DNA from: Methylococcaceae bacterium
GTDB taxonomy: Bacteria; Pseudomonadota; Gammaproteobacteria; Methylococcales; Methylomonadaceae
Direction of reading: 5' to 3'
Length of the DNA stretch: 17,393 nt
Assembly (NCBI GenBank): GCA_005779525.1
Contig: SXIZ01000288.1
Location: 1 to 17,393, forward strand
The notes below the pieces were generated by a model. That model was not told the DNA's origin. It saw only the letters and a list, made by a program, of their open reading frames with translations, and searched no databases. Both the position numbers and the translations under genes were made by a program. Positions 1-7,908 of the stretch are shown piece after piece; the stretch's first letter is position 1, and every line of letters begins with the position of its first letter.

Positions 1-369
1 CTCGGGTGCGAGAACCCGATTAAAACAACGTCGCGATAGCGACACCTAACCGACAAATCAAGATTGACTGAGTACTAGCTTACTTAATTACCAATGTCAT
101 AGATAGTTACTGAAAGCAATATTTTACAATCGTTGTATTTTTGTGAATAGACTGATAGATCTTGTATGCTGGAACAATAGTGTACTATTGAGAATATTGG
201 CTTTTTCTAACATTTAAAATCAACAGGATAACGCAAGTACTACAGCTTATTGCTAGCTTAAACTTCAATTAAGTGCGCTTGGCTTCCGTGCCCTATACTT
301 GACATACTCGTTAAATCACAGTAATTTGACAAATTTTTTTAATCAACAATCTGGTTACAAGAGTCAGTA
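1..369. other. Upstream region without a recognisable gene
   Basis: No convincing coding sequence is seen. All three forward frames entering at the left edge end by base 49, so the tail of an upstream gene cannot be identified. Three small inverted repeats are visible: 2-7 with 14-19 (TCGGGT/ACCCGA), 30-34 with 39-43 (GTCGC/GCGAC), and a compact palindrome at 175-190 (CAATAGT-GT-ACTATTG). The first two could be the end of an upstream transcript. The third resembles an operator half-site pair, but no regulator can be named. The stretch just before the aminotransferase is AT-rich. Confidence 0.5.
299..327 (+). promoter_or_regulatory. Candidate sigma-70 promoter for the alaC-hom-thrC operon
   Basis: A perfect -35 hexamer TTGACA lies at 299-304. 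With a 17-base spacer the -10 position (322-327) reads TAATTT, only a partial match to TATAAT. A second TTGACA occurs at 326-331, 27 bases downstream of the first, but has no usable -10 before the start codon. The assignment rests mainly on the -35 box and the position 43 bases before the start codon. Confidence 0.35.
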
Positions 370-1572
370 ATGGAAGAGTTTCAACGTATCAGTCGTTTAC
401 CCCCGTATGTTTTTAATATCGTTAATGATTTAAAAGCCAAAGCTCGAGCGGCAGGGGAAGATATTATCGATTTTGGTATGGGCAATCCTGATCAGCCTAC
501 ACCGCAACATATTGTCGATAAATTGATAGAAGCGGCTGAACGCGGTGATACGCACCGCTACTCGGTTTCTAAAGGTATTCCGCGCTTACGTAAAGCGATT
601 TGTGGTTGGTATAAACGGCGTTTTAACGTCGATTTAGATGCTGATTCTGAAGCGATCGTCACTATTGGTTCTAAAGAAGGCTTAGCACATTTAGCATTAG
701 CGACCTTAGGTCCGGGAGACGTGGTTTTAGTGCCAAACCCAGCCTATCCTATTCATCCTTACGGGGTGGTCATTGCGGGAGCGGATTTACGTCATGTGCC
801 GTTGATTAAAGGCGTGGATTTTTTTGAAGAGCTCAATAAGGCGATCGCCGATAGTTGGCCTAAGCCCAAAATGTTGATTTTGAATTTTCCGGGTAATCCA
901 ACCACCCAATGTGTGGAATTAGATTTTTTTGAAAAAATTATCGCAGTGGCTAAAGAACACAAGATTTGGGTAGTGCACGATTTAGCCTATACCGATATTG
1001 TATTTGATGGCTATGTAGCACCATCGATTTTGCAGGTCGAGGGGGCTAAGGATATCGCCGTAGAATTCTTTTCCATGTCCAAAAGCTATAATATGCCGGG
1101 TTGGCGGGTTGGCTTTATGTGTGGCAATAAGCAGCTGGTGAGTGCGTTAGCGCGTATCAAGTCATACTTAGATTATGGCACCTTTACACCCATTCAGATT
1201 GCCGCTATTACGGCGCTAGAAGGCCCACAAGAATGTGTTGCTGAAATTTGTGATATGTACCAAAAACGACGCGATGTCTTGTGTGAAGGTTTGAATGCCT
1301 TGGGCTGGGAAGTCGAAAAACCGATGGCCACGATGTTTGTGTGGGCGCCGATTCCTGAAGAATATAAAGCGATGGGTTCTTTAGAGTTTTCCAAAAAATT
1401 ATTGCTCGAAGCGAAAGTGGCGGTGTCACCCGGCATTGGCTTTGGGCAATATGGTGATGATCATGTGCGTTTTGGTCTGATTGAAAATGAACACCGCACG
1501 CGTCAAGCATTACGTGGTATTCGCGCCATGTTTAAGAAAGACGGCATATTAGCTAAACAAACTGAAGTTTAA
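370..1572 (+). CDS. alaC: AlaC/DapL-like class I/II PLP aminotransferase
   Basis: This 400-residue fold-type I aminotransferase most resembles AlaC (glutamate-pyruvate transaminase, formerly YfdZ), which makes alanine from pyruvate and glutamate in the cytosol. The PLP-binding lysine is K238 in SMSKSYNMPGWRVGF-like context (235-249). The family motif NFPGNPT is at 172-178, and D204 in HDLAYTD is placed to pair with the PLP pyridine nitrogen. Length is normal for the family. The ATG at 370 has a weak AAGAG six bases upstream and starts the conserved N-terminus. It is followed after 34 bp by hom, suggesting one operon with threonine synthesis genes; in many gammaproteobacteria this aminotransferase sits beside hom and thrC. 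LL-diaminopimelate aminotransferase or an aspartate/methionine transaminase are alternatives that sequence alone cannot exclude. Confidence 0.85.
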   Translation: MEEFQRISRLPPYVFNIVNDLKAKARAAGEDIIDFGMGNPDQPTPQHIVDKLIEAAERGDTHRYSVSKGIPRLRKAICGWYKRRFNVDLDADSEAIVTIGSKEGLAHLALATLGPGDVVLVPNPAYPIHPYGVVIAGADLRHVPLIKGVDFFEELNKAIADSWPKPKMLILNFPGNPTTQCVELDFFEKIIAVAKEHKIWVVHDLAYTDIVFDGYVAPSILQVEGAKDIAVEFFSMSKSYNMPGWRVGFMCGNKQLVSALARIKSYLDYGTFTPIQIAAITALEGPQECVAEICDMYQKRRDVLCEGLNALGWEVEKPMATMFVWAPIPEEYKAMGSLEFSKKLLLEAKVAVSPGIGFGQYGDDHVRFGLIENEHRTRQALRGIRAMFKKDGILAKQTEV

Positions 1573-1606
1573 GTTTGAGCTGCGGAACAAAGGTTAGGAG
1601 AAATAG

Positions 1607-2917
1607 TTGAAACCGATAAAAGTTGGCGTATTAGGCTTGGGAACTGTGGGCGGTGGGACCGTAAACGTGTTAAAGCGCAATGCTTTAGAAATCGCAAGGC
1701 GAGCAGGTCGGGATATTGTGATTACGCACGCTTCGGCCAAAGATTTAAGTCGACAACGCATTTGTGATACACAGGGCATTAATCTAACTGAGGACCCCTT
1801 TGCGGTAGTGAATAATCCAGAGATCGATATTGTTCTGGAATTAATTGGTGGATATGGTTTGGCAAAAGACTTGGTGCTGCAAGCAATAGCCAACGGAAAA
1901 CATGTCGTTACGGCGAACAAAGCATTGATTGCATTACACGGTAATGAGATTTTTGAAGCGGCCACGGCCAAGGGCGTGATGGTGGCTTTTGAAGCGGCAG
2001 TGGCAGGTGGGATCCCCATTATTAAAGCCATACGCGAAGGCTTAAGTGGTAATCAAATCGAGTGGTTGGCAGGCATTATCAATGGTACGGGCAATTTTAT
2101 TTTGACCGAAATGCGTGATAAAGGGCGAGACTTTGCCGATGTTTTGGCGGAAGCTCAAGCGCTAGGTTATGCAGAAGCTGATCCCACTTTTGATGTTGAA
2201 GGCATCGATGCGGGGCATAAGTTGACCATTCTGGCGTCTATTGCATTTGGTATACCGTTACAATTTGATAAGGTTTATACCGAAGGTATTACCCAAATTA
2301 CGCGTATTGATGTTGAATTTGCTGAAGAGTTAGGCTATCGCATCAAACATTTGGGCATCGCACGTAAACGTCCTGAAGGTATTGAACTGCGGGTCCATCC
2401 CACGTTGATACCAGAACGTCGCTTAATCGCCAATGTCGATGGCGTTAAAAATGCGGTGTTAGTGTATGGTGATGCGGTTGGGCCAACGCTTTACTATGGT
2501 TCGGGTGCAGGTGCGGAGCCGACAGCTTCAGCCGTGGTTGCTGATGTGATTGATGTCGTGCGGGCCTTAACCAGCGACCCAGAAAACCGCGTACCGCATT
2601 TAGCCTTTCAAGCAAGCTCTATTCAGGAGTTACCTGTTTTAGCCCAAGAGCAATTTGTCACTGCTTACTACTTGCGTTTAACCGCCGAAGATAAGCCGGG
2701 GGTTCTCGCGGAAGTCACTAAAATTTTAGCTGCGCATAATATTAGTATCGAGGCGATTATTCAGAAAGAGCCGCATTCTGACAAATCAACTTTACCCGTC
2801 ATTATGTTGACGCAAAAAACACTAGAACAAGAAATGAATGCTGCGATTATTGAAATCGAAGCTTTACCTACGATAAGCGGTCAAATCAGCCGCATACGTT
2901 TAGAAACTTTAGGATAA
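1607..2917 (+). CDS. hom: Homoserine dehydrogenase
   Basis: Monofunctional homoserine dehydrogenase, 436 residues, reducing aspartate semialdehyde to homoserine with NAD(P)H in the aspartate pathway. The Rossmann nucleotide-binding motif GLGTVG is at residues 10-15. The dimerisation/catalytic domain follows, with INGTGNFILTEM around 158-169 and the D-P-T-x-D-x-x-G-x-D region around 193-202. A C-terminal ACT domain (about 350-430, with KPGVLAEV near 362) is the usual site of threonine feedback control, so allosteric inhibition is inferred. The start is a TTG at 1607 with a good TAGGAG Shine-Dalgarno six bases upstream; the glycine motif begins ten codons in, as expected, and no upstream ATG fits better. 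The gene is followed nine bases later by thrC. Confidence 0.93.
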   Translation: MKPIKVGVLGLGTVGGGTVNVLKRNALEIARRAGRDIVITHASAKDLSRQRICDTQGINLTEDPFAVVNNPEIDIVLELIGGYGLAKDLVLQAIANGKHVVTANKALIALHGNEIFEAATAKGVMVAFEAAVAGGIPIIKAIREGLSGNQIEWLAGIINGTGNFILTEMRDKGRDFADVLAEAQALGYAEADPTFDVEGIDAGHKLTILASIAFGIPLQFDKVYTEGITQITRIDVEFAEELGYRIKHLGIARKRPEGIELRVHPTLIPERRLIANVDGVKNAVLVYGDAVGPTLYYGSGAGAEPTASAVVADVIDVVRALTSDPENRVPHLAFQASSIQELPVLAQEQFVTAYYLRLTAEDKPGVLAEVTKILAAHNISIEAIIQKEPHSDKSTLPVIMLTQKTLEQEMNAAIIEIEALPTISGQISRIRLETLG

Positions 2918-2926
2918 TTTTTACTC

Positions 2927-4021
2927 ATGTCTACGCCTAATCACCATATTGGTCTTATTAATCGCTATAAAGCACGTTTACCCATCAATGCTAATACACG
3001 GATAATCAGTCTTAATGAAGGTAATACCCCGTTAATTCAACTGCAAAATATCCCCCGCATGATCGGTAAAGACGTGGATATTTATGTGAAATTTGAAGGC
3101 TTAAATCCTACGGGCTCCTTTAAAGATCGTGGTATGACCATGGCGGTGACTAAAGCGGTTGAAGAAGGTAGTCGTGCGATTATTTGTGCGTCTACTGGCA
3201 ATACCTCTGCCTCTGCGGCTGCCTATGCGGCACGTGCTGTGATTAAAGCGTTTGTATTGATTCCCGATGGCAAAATTGCCTTAGGTAAATTAGCGCAAAC
3301 ACTGATGTATAACGCGACCATTATTCAAATTAACGGTAATTTCGATCAAGGGATGGAATTGGTTAAAGAAGTGGCTACGCATGCCCCCGTGACCATCGTG
3401 AACTCAATCAATCCTTATCGCATCGATGGACAAAAAACGGCTGCGTTTGAGATTGTCGACGATTTGGGCCAAGCGCCTGACTACCATTGCTTGCCCGTAG
3501 GTAATGCTGGCAATATTACCGCCTACTGGAAAGGCTATAAAGAGTATTCCATGGAAACCAACAGCATCGCTGCAGTCACGGCAAAACGTCCAGTGATGTG
3601 TGGCTACCAAGCTGCTGGGGCTGCACCCTTTGTGGCAGGTCACATGATTGATAACCCAGAAACGTTGGCGACTGCAATTCGTATTGGTCGTCCGCAATCT
3701 TGGGATTTTGCTTGGGCAGCGCAAAAAGAATCGGGCGGCTGGTTTGATAAATTTAGCGATGAGCAAATTTTAGCGGCACAAAAAATGTTATCGCAGTATG
3801 AAGGTATTTTCTGTGAACCTGCCTCCGCCACTTCCTTAGCGGGAGCGCTACAGGATATCGCCAGCGGTAAAATCCCAGAAGGCAGTACCATAGTATGTAC
3901 TTTGACTGGCAATGGTATTAAAGATCCAGATATTGCAATTAAGCAATGTGCGGATGCGAAACCTGTTACGATTGATGCAAGTTTGGATGCGGTAAAACGC
4001 GCTATTCTGGACAATTTGTAA
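2927..4021 (+). CDS. thrC: Threonine synthase
   Basis: PLP-dependent fold-type II enzyme of 364 residues that converts O-phosphohomoserine to threonine. The PLP lysine is K66 in PTGSFKDRGM (61-70). The phosphate-binding ASTGNTSASAAAYAARA block lies at about 88-104, and GNAGNITAYWKGY follows near 192-204. The length matches the short bacterial (Bacillus-type) class rather than the longer E. coli type. The start ATG lies nine bases after the hom stop, with AGGA overlapping the hom stop codon, indicating translational coupling. The homoserine kinase (ThrB) needed between Hom and ThrC is not in this window. Confidence 0.93.
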   Translation: MSTPNHHIGLINRYKARLPINANTRIISLNEGNTPLIQLQNIPRMIGKDVDIYVKFEGLNPTGSFKDRGMTMAVTKAVEEGSRAIICASTGNTSASAAAYAARAVIKAFVLIPDGKIALGKLAQTLMYNATIIQINGNFDQGMELVKEVATHAPVTIVNSINPYRIDGQKTAAFEIVDDLGQAPDYHCLPVGNAGNITAYWKGYKEYSMETNSIAAVTAKRPVMCGYQAAGAAPFVAGHMIDNPETLATAIRIGRPQSWDFAWAAQKESGGWFDKFSDEQILAAQKMLSQYEGIFCEPASATSLAGALQDIASGKIPEGSTIVCTLTGNGIKDPDIAIKQCADAKPVTIDASLDAVKRAILDNL

Positions 4022-4051
4022 TCCGGGACTATGCTTAATTTATCCCTTGTT

Positions 4052-4081
4052 TCAGAATTGAAGTCATCACTGACTTTCTGA
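4052..4081 (+). terminator. Possible terminator hairpin after thrC
   Basis: A perfect six-base stem AAGTCA (4061-4066) and TGACTT (4071-4076) with a TCAC loop is extended by an outer TCAG (4052-4055)/CTGA (4078-4081) pairing across an internal loop. There is no T-run after it, so intrinsic termination is uncertain. Confidence 0.35.
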
Positions 4082-4178
4082 CACCTAACGCTTTGACGAT
4101 AGCTTCTGCAAGCAGAGGGAGATAGGGGGACTGCTGTATGGTTTTCCCCATTTTTAAATCGCAAATAATTGACGTGCT

Positions 4179-4931
4179 ATGACTTACTGTATCGCTGTTT
4201 CCTTAAATGATGGATTGGTTTTAACTTCCGACTCCAGAACCAATGCTGGTATCGATAATGTCAGTATTTACGGCAAAATGCATGTTTTTAATACTAACCC
4301 AGATCGTAAAATTATCTTGTTAAGTGCTGGCAACTTAGCCACCACGCAGGCAGTGATTGATCAAGTAAAGCGAGATCGTAAGGAAAACGCAGAAGTTAAT
4401 TTGGACACCTTTACCTATTTATCGGAAGCTGCTGAATATTTGGGAAAAATCAGTGTTGAAAAACAGCGTCGCCATGTAGATGCAGGCCAAAGTAGCTTTA
4501 ATCCTACGGCAACGTTCATTTTAGCCGGACAAATCGCTCATGAGGCACATGGGGCGTATTTAATCTATCCCGAAGGAAATTGTATTACCACTTCCAGGCA
4601 AACTCCGTATTTGCAGATTGGGGAAAATAAATACGGCAAACCTGTTCTGGATCGCTTTTTAAAGATTGATACGCAACTGAACGAAGCCGGGCGTTGTTGC
4701 TTGATTTCTATGGATTCGACGATGCGCAGCAATGCCAGCGTAGGTGCGCCAGTTGAATTATTGATTTATCATCGTGACACGTTAAAACTTGATGAGTATT
4801 ATTGTTTTCAAGAAGATAACGAATATCTCATTCAACTGCGTCGTTTGTGGCATGAAAAACTTAAAGAAGTATTTGGAGGTCTGCCGCAGTTCAGCAAAGA
4901 AGACTCCAGGCCTTTACCCAGTAATCTCTAG
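4179..4931 (+). CDS. Anbu proteasome-like peptidase
   Basis: This 250-residue protein is an Anbu (ancestral beta-subunit) peptidase, an Ntn-hydrolase related to HslV and proteasome beta subunits. The protein begins M-T-Y-C, so removal of Met exposes an N-terminal Thr nucleophile without a propeptide, as in HslV. Counting that Thr as 1, Asp lies exactly at 17 (TSDSR) and Lys at 32 (YGKMHVF), matching the classic Thr1/Asp17/Lys33 triad. Family members assemble into open ring or helical particles; the physiological substrate is unknown. Anbu genes characteristically sit next to alpha-E, circularly permuted ATP-grasp and transglutaminase-like genes. Two of these follow here, but on the opposite strand. 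No strong Shine-Dalgarno precedes the ATG; the start is fixed by the need for Thr at position 2. Confidence 0.88.
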   Translation: MTYCIAVSLNDGLVLTSDSRTNAGIDNVSIYGKMHVFNTNPDRKIILLSAGNLATTQAVIDQVKRDRKENAEVNLDTFTYLSEAAEYLGKISVEKQRRHVDAGQSSFNPTATFILAGQIAHEAHGAYLIYPEGNCITTSRQTPYLQIGENKYGKPVLDRFLKIDTQLNEAGRCCLISMDSTMRSNASVGAPVELLIYHRDTLKLDEYYCFQEDNEYLIQLRRLWHEKLKEVFGGLPQFSKEDSRPLPSNL

Positions 4932-4946
4932 GCTGGACAATTTCTT

Positions 4947-5003
4947 AGTTTGCAGTCAGCAATTTAATAAGATTTAGGTTGCTGACTTAAACTAGTTTTT
5001 GTT
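4947..5003 (+). terminator. Intrinsic terminator after Anbu
   Basis: The stem GTCAGCAA (4955-4962) with TTGCTGAC (4979-4986) is extended by AGTTT (4947-4951) with AAACT (4989-4993) across a small internal loop. It is followed by T-rich sequence (4996-5003, five T then GTT). It lies 16 bases after the Anbu stop codon. Confidence 0.65.
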
Positions 5004-5019
5004 CACTGCGATTGCAGTG
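5004..5019. repeat. Perfect stem-loop between convergent genes
   Basis: CACTGC (5004-5009) and GCAGTG (5014-5019) form a six-base stem around a GATT tetraloop, directly after the Anbu terminator. Confidence 0.5.
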
Positions 5020-5043
5020 CTGAGCCTAGCGGGGAGAATTAAA

Positions 5044-5134
5044 CCCTCGCTCAGAAATTACTAAAATAACTTCCCTCTTGATTCCTTTTCGCTTTTATAA
5101 GCGAGGGGGCAGAAACTCAAGTGGGAAGTTATTT
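5044..5134. terminator. Nested bidirectional hairpin between Anbu and alpha-E genes
   Basis: Bases 5064-5081 pair with 5117-5134 over 18 positions with one T:T mismatch (5076:5122). Inside, TCGCTT (5089-5094) pairs with AAGCGA (5099-5104) around a TTAT loop. Alternatively CCCTCGCT (5044-5051) pairs perfectly with AGCGAGGG (5100-5107), which would break the inner hairpin. The outer stem has A/T-rich ends in both directions, so it could stop both the plus-strand Anbu transcript and the minus-strand alpha-E/ATP-grasp transcript. Confidence 0.55.
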
Positions 5135-5158
5135 GTCACCGCATGCTAATGCACATCA

Positions 5159-6088
5159 CTAGGGCGATAAAAACCACGTAGCGCTAATCTGTTGATGCAA
5201 ATCATTAAATTGCGCTTGTAGCGTATCCAAGGTAATCCGTAATTGTGCGGGTGTGGTTTCACCAATATTAATCTCTAATATTTCAACAATCATCGGATCG
5301 ATAAAATCCGCTAATTCTTTGCAATTAGGTAATTGTTGGATGCAATCATTAATTTCCAATAAACAATGATGTACAGCCCCCGGAAACTCAGGGTTTTTCA
5401 ATAAATAACTTAACACCTCTTTGCCTTTGATGCGTTGGCGAATTTGTTTACGGTACATCAATAAGGCACTCAGTGACTTCAGTACGTTAATCCATAGCAT
5501 GGTTTCATACTCGCGCATCATATGGCTGCGGTTTTCTGCGAGCAAAATCGTCCCAAAGTCCATGATCCGCGTTGTCATATCGGCACGTTCAACGTTGCGA
5601 CCGAGACTTATAAATCGATAACTAGCATTGCGGCTCATCGCGCCAGCAATAAACCCGGTAAAGCGTTGGCAGCCACGCATAATTTCTTGCAGAAATAATG
5701 CGCGTTCGCGTCTATGTAATACTTGATCGAGATTGTTTTTGGCATACAAATACATTTCATTGACTTGTTCCCAAGCCTCGTCGGGCATCATTTCTCGACT
5801 GGTACGAATGTTTTCTCGTGCAATCGTAAGCGATGCGAGTAACGACCCAGGATTATTCATATCGGTCAGGAGGAAATGAATTGCATTTTGTTCGCTACAC
5901 GTTTTATAGCGTTGATTAAATGCTGCTTCTACACCGCAGATATTCAATAAATTATGCCAACCCAGTTCTACTCCGAACGGTAAGTCATAAATCAAATTCA
6001 TCGTAGCACTGACTAGACGTGCGGTATTCTCGGTACGCTCTAGGTAACGTGCTAGCCAATATAAACGTTCTGCTGATCTTGATAACAT
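5159..6088 (-). CDS. Alpha-E domain protein
   Basis: A 309-residue, almost entirely alpha-helical protein of the alpha-E family. The conserved N-terminus LSRSAERLYWLARYLERTEN (2-21) is diagnostic. Further helices include a mid-protein segment AGAMSRNASYRFISLGRNVE rich in the family's conserved Arg/Asn pattern. No catalytic motif, signal peptide or membrane segment is visible. The family nearly always accompanies a circularly permuted ATP-grasp enzyme, and genomic-context studies have proposed that the pair makes or attaches peptides in a system linked to Anbu or transglutaminase-like proteases; the biochemistry is unproven. The start codon lies one base after the ATP-grasp stop codon, with GAGAG seven bases upstream inside that gene, so translation is probably coupled. 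Confidence 0.88.
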   Translation of the reverse strand: MLSRSAERLYWLARYLERTENTARLVSATMNLIYDLPFGVELGWHNLLNICGVEAAFNQRYKTCSEQNAIHFLLTDMNNPGSLLASLTIARENIRTSREMMPDEAWEQVNEMYLYAKNNLDQVLHRRERALFLQEIMRGCQRFTGFIAGAMSRNASYRFISLGRNVERADMTTRIMDFGTILLAENRSHMMREYETMLWINVLKSLSALLMYRKQIRQRIKGKEVLSYLLKNPEFPGAVHHCLLEINDCIQQLPNCKELADFIDPMIVEILEINIGETTPAQLRITLDTLQAQFNDLHQQISATWFLSP

Positions 6089-6089
6089 G

Positions 6090-7544
6090 TTATTGCTCTC
6101 GGTTAATTATCCAGGTATCTTTGCTGCCGCCACCTTGGGAGGAGTTTACGACCAGAGAACCTGAGCGCAATGCCACCCGTGTGAGCCCACCAGCGGTCAC
6201 AAAACTGTGTTCTCCCTGCAAAATAAAGGGTCTTAAATCTATATGTCGGGGTTGTAATTCATCGCCACACAAGGTTGGGCAGGTCGATAAAGCCAGTGTA
6301 GGCTGCGCGATATAATTGCGTGGATTGTGCGTAATCAGCTTGTGAAACTGTTGGATTTCTTTTTGGGTCGCATGTGGACCTACCAGCATGCCATAACCTC
6401 CAGATTCGTTAGCAGGTTTCACGACTAATTCCGACAAATGCTGTAACACATACTGACATTGTTCGGGGTCACTACAGAGATAGGTTGGCACATTCGGTAA
6501 AATCGGCTCTTCGTTGAGATAATATTTAATCATCTGTGGCACATAGGCATAGATCACTTTATCATCTGCGACTCCCGCGCCCGGGGCATTCGCCAACGCG
6601 ACATTGCCTGCTTTCCAGGCGCGCATTAGTCCTTTAACGCCTAGTGCAGAATCCTTATAAAAAACTTCCGGGTCCAAAAATAAATCGTCAATGCGACGAT
6701 AAATGACATCAACTTTTTCCAGACCACCTACGGTGCGCATATACACACAGTCATCATTTTTGACGATTAAATCGCTGCCTTCTACCAGCTCGGCGCCCAT
6801 TTGTTGTGCTAGAAAAGCATGTTCAAAATACGCAGAATTATAAATCCCTGGCGTAAGCACCGCAATTTGTGGACGTTCAGTGCTATGCGGGGCTAAGGAT
6901 GACAACATCTCCAACAACTGCGTAGGGTAGTCATCGACAGGCAAAATATCTAAATTTTGTAGCAATTCAGGAAAAACACGTTTGGTAATGACCCGATTTT
7001 CGATCATGTACGACACCCCAGACGGTACTCTCAGATTATCCTCTAAGACATACACCTTCCCTTCATCAGCGCGCACTAAATCACTGCCGCAGATATTGGC
7101 CCAGGTACCAAATTTAGGTTGCATGCCGATGCATTCTTTACGGAAATTTCCAGAGCTCTCAATCAGATCGGGAGGTAAAAAACCATCACGGATAAAATGT
7201 TGCTCGTTGTAAACATCATTTATAAAACAGTTCAGCGCTTTTAGACGTTGTTTTAAGCCAACTTCGATGGATTTCCACTCATGAAAATCAATCAGTCGCG
7301 GAATAATATCGTAAGGCCAAGCACGATCAATATTGCCTTCATCGCTGTAGACGGTAAAAGTAATGCCCATTTCCAGAATTGCAGCTTCTGCTGCAGACAG
7401 ACGACCCTTGATAGTTTCCATGCCCAAAGTTTGTAAATACTGCCCCAATGTGGCGCAAGTATCTCGGGTGGTGCCTTGGTGATCTATCATTTCATCGAAT
7501 GCTTTATGTGTATGATAATTTGACCAAATTGAATGTGTAGACAT
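6090..7544 (-). CDS. Circularly permuted ATP-grasp type 2 protein
   Basis: A 484-residue protein of the circularly permuted ATP-grasp family, which by fold should form amide bonds via acyl-phosphate intermediates. Recognisable segments are the N-terminal half with VYSDEGNIDRAWPYDIIPR, a central ...DVIYRRIDDLFLDP..., and the ATP-binding KPANESGGYGML near residue 375 followed by a C-terminal YIAQPTLALSTCPT. The frame is open for 45 more codons upstream to an ATG at 7679. The start at 7544 is preferred because a strong GGGAGG (7553-7558) lies eight bases before it. The upstream ATG overlaps a TATAAT box and has no ribosome site. The gene forms a tight two-gene operon with the alpha-E gene. Its substrate is unknown; family members are sometimes annotated as DUF404/DUF407 proteins. 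Confidence 0.85.
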   Translation of the reverse strand: MSTHSIWSNYHTHKAFDEMIDHQGTTRDTCATLGQYLQTLGMETIKGRLSAAEAAILEMGITFTVYSDEGNIDRAWPYDIIPRLIDFHEWKSIEVGLKQRLKALNCFINDVYNEQHFIRDGFLPPDLIESSGNFRKECIGMQPKFGTWANICGSDLVRADEGKVYVLEDNLRVPSGVSYMIENRVITKRVFPELLQNLDILPVDDYPTQLLEMLSSLAPHSTERPQIAVLTPGIYNSAYFEHAFLAQQMGAELVEGSDLIVKNDDCVYMRTVGGLEKVDVIYRRIDDLFLDPEVFYKDSALGVKGLMRAWKAGNVALANAPGAGVADDKVIYAYVPQMIKYYLNEEPILPNVPTYLCSDPEQCQYVLQHLSELVVKPANESGGYGMLVGPHATQKEIQQFHKLITHNPRNYIAQPTLALSTCPTLCGDELQPRHIDLRPFILQGEHSFVTAGGLTRVALRSGSLVVNSSQGGGSKDTWIINREQ

Positions 7545-7677
7545 ACTTTTTACCTCCCTTAATGATGTTCCTAAATAGTGCGGCCTTGATCCAAAACAGT
7601 GCATTGCATGTGGCTGAATGGCTTTTGGTGCTGTTTTTAGGGGTTTATCTAGAAAAAGCAGAAATTGTGCCAAAAAC

Positions 7678-7683
7678 ATTATA
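7678..7683 (-). promoter_or_regulatory. Candidate -10 box for the ATP-grasp/alpha-E operon
   Basis: On the minus strand a perfect TATAAT is read at 7683 to 7678. No good TTGACA is found at the matching spacing (about 7701-7706). A transcript from here would have a leader of roughly 125 bases before the start at 7544. The box overlaps the alternative upstream ATG, which argues against that start. Confidence 0.35.
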
Positions 7684-7696
7684 CTAGTGTTGCTGC

Positions 7697-7796
7697 CACC
7701 TAAGATAAGTATTTGGCTTTTAAAAACAGGATTTTGCTCTAAACCTGCAGAAAATAACTAGGCTTCGTTTTGTTACAAGAGCTAGTTATTTAGGTG
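7697..7796. repeat. Nested inverted repeats in the divergent promoter region
   Basis: The inner pair is a perfect 10-base match: AAATAACTAG (7752-7761) and CTAGTTATTT (7782-7791). The outer pair is CACCTAA (7697-7703) and TTAGGTG (7790-7796), overlapping the inner right arm by two bases. The location between two divergent genes suits a regulator site, but the binding protein is unknown. Confidence 0.4.
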
Positions 7797-7908
7797 CGGC
7801 AATTACGCATATCACTTACATAAAAGCGATTAACTTTGAATATGTGCCTAAATTGCAGCGACATAATGTTAAAATTGCGCTTTTAATCTTGGTGCACTCT
7901 TCTAGGGC

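Larger units (their letters stand above)
7545..7908. other. Divergent intergenic region
   Basis: This stretch separates the ATP-grasp gene (minus) from the Lon-like gene (plus) and must hold both promoters. It includes the presumed ATP-grasp leader (7545-7671). A nested pair of inverted repeats lies at 7697-7796. No clear sigma-70 pair is seen for the plus-strand gene: TTGAAT at 7836 and CATAAT at 7862 are 20 bases apart, too far for a normal promoter. No other gene is apparent. Confidence 0.5.

Noticed and set aside
1..49. Possible C-terminal end of a preceding gene at the left edge
   Set aside because: All three frames stop within 49 bases and none gives enough residues to recognise a protein.
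841..848. GCGATCGC palindromes (here and near 16073), reminiscent of the cyanobacterial HIP1 repeat
   Set aside because: Only two were noticed in 17 kb, both within coding sequence, far below cyanobacterial density; gene content is gammaproteobacterial.
7545..7679. N-terminal 45-residue extension of the ATP-grasp protein
   Set aside because: Its ATG lies within a TATAAT box without a ribosome site, while the downstream ATG has a near-consensus one.
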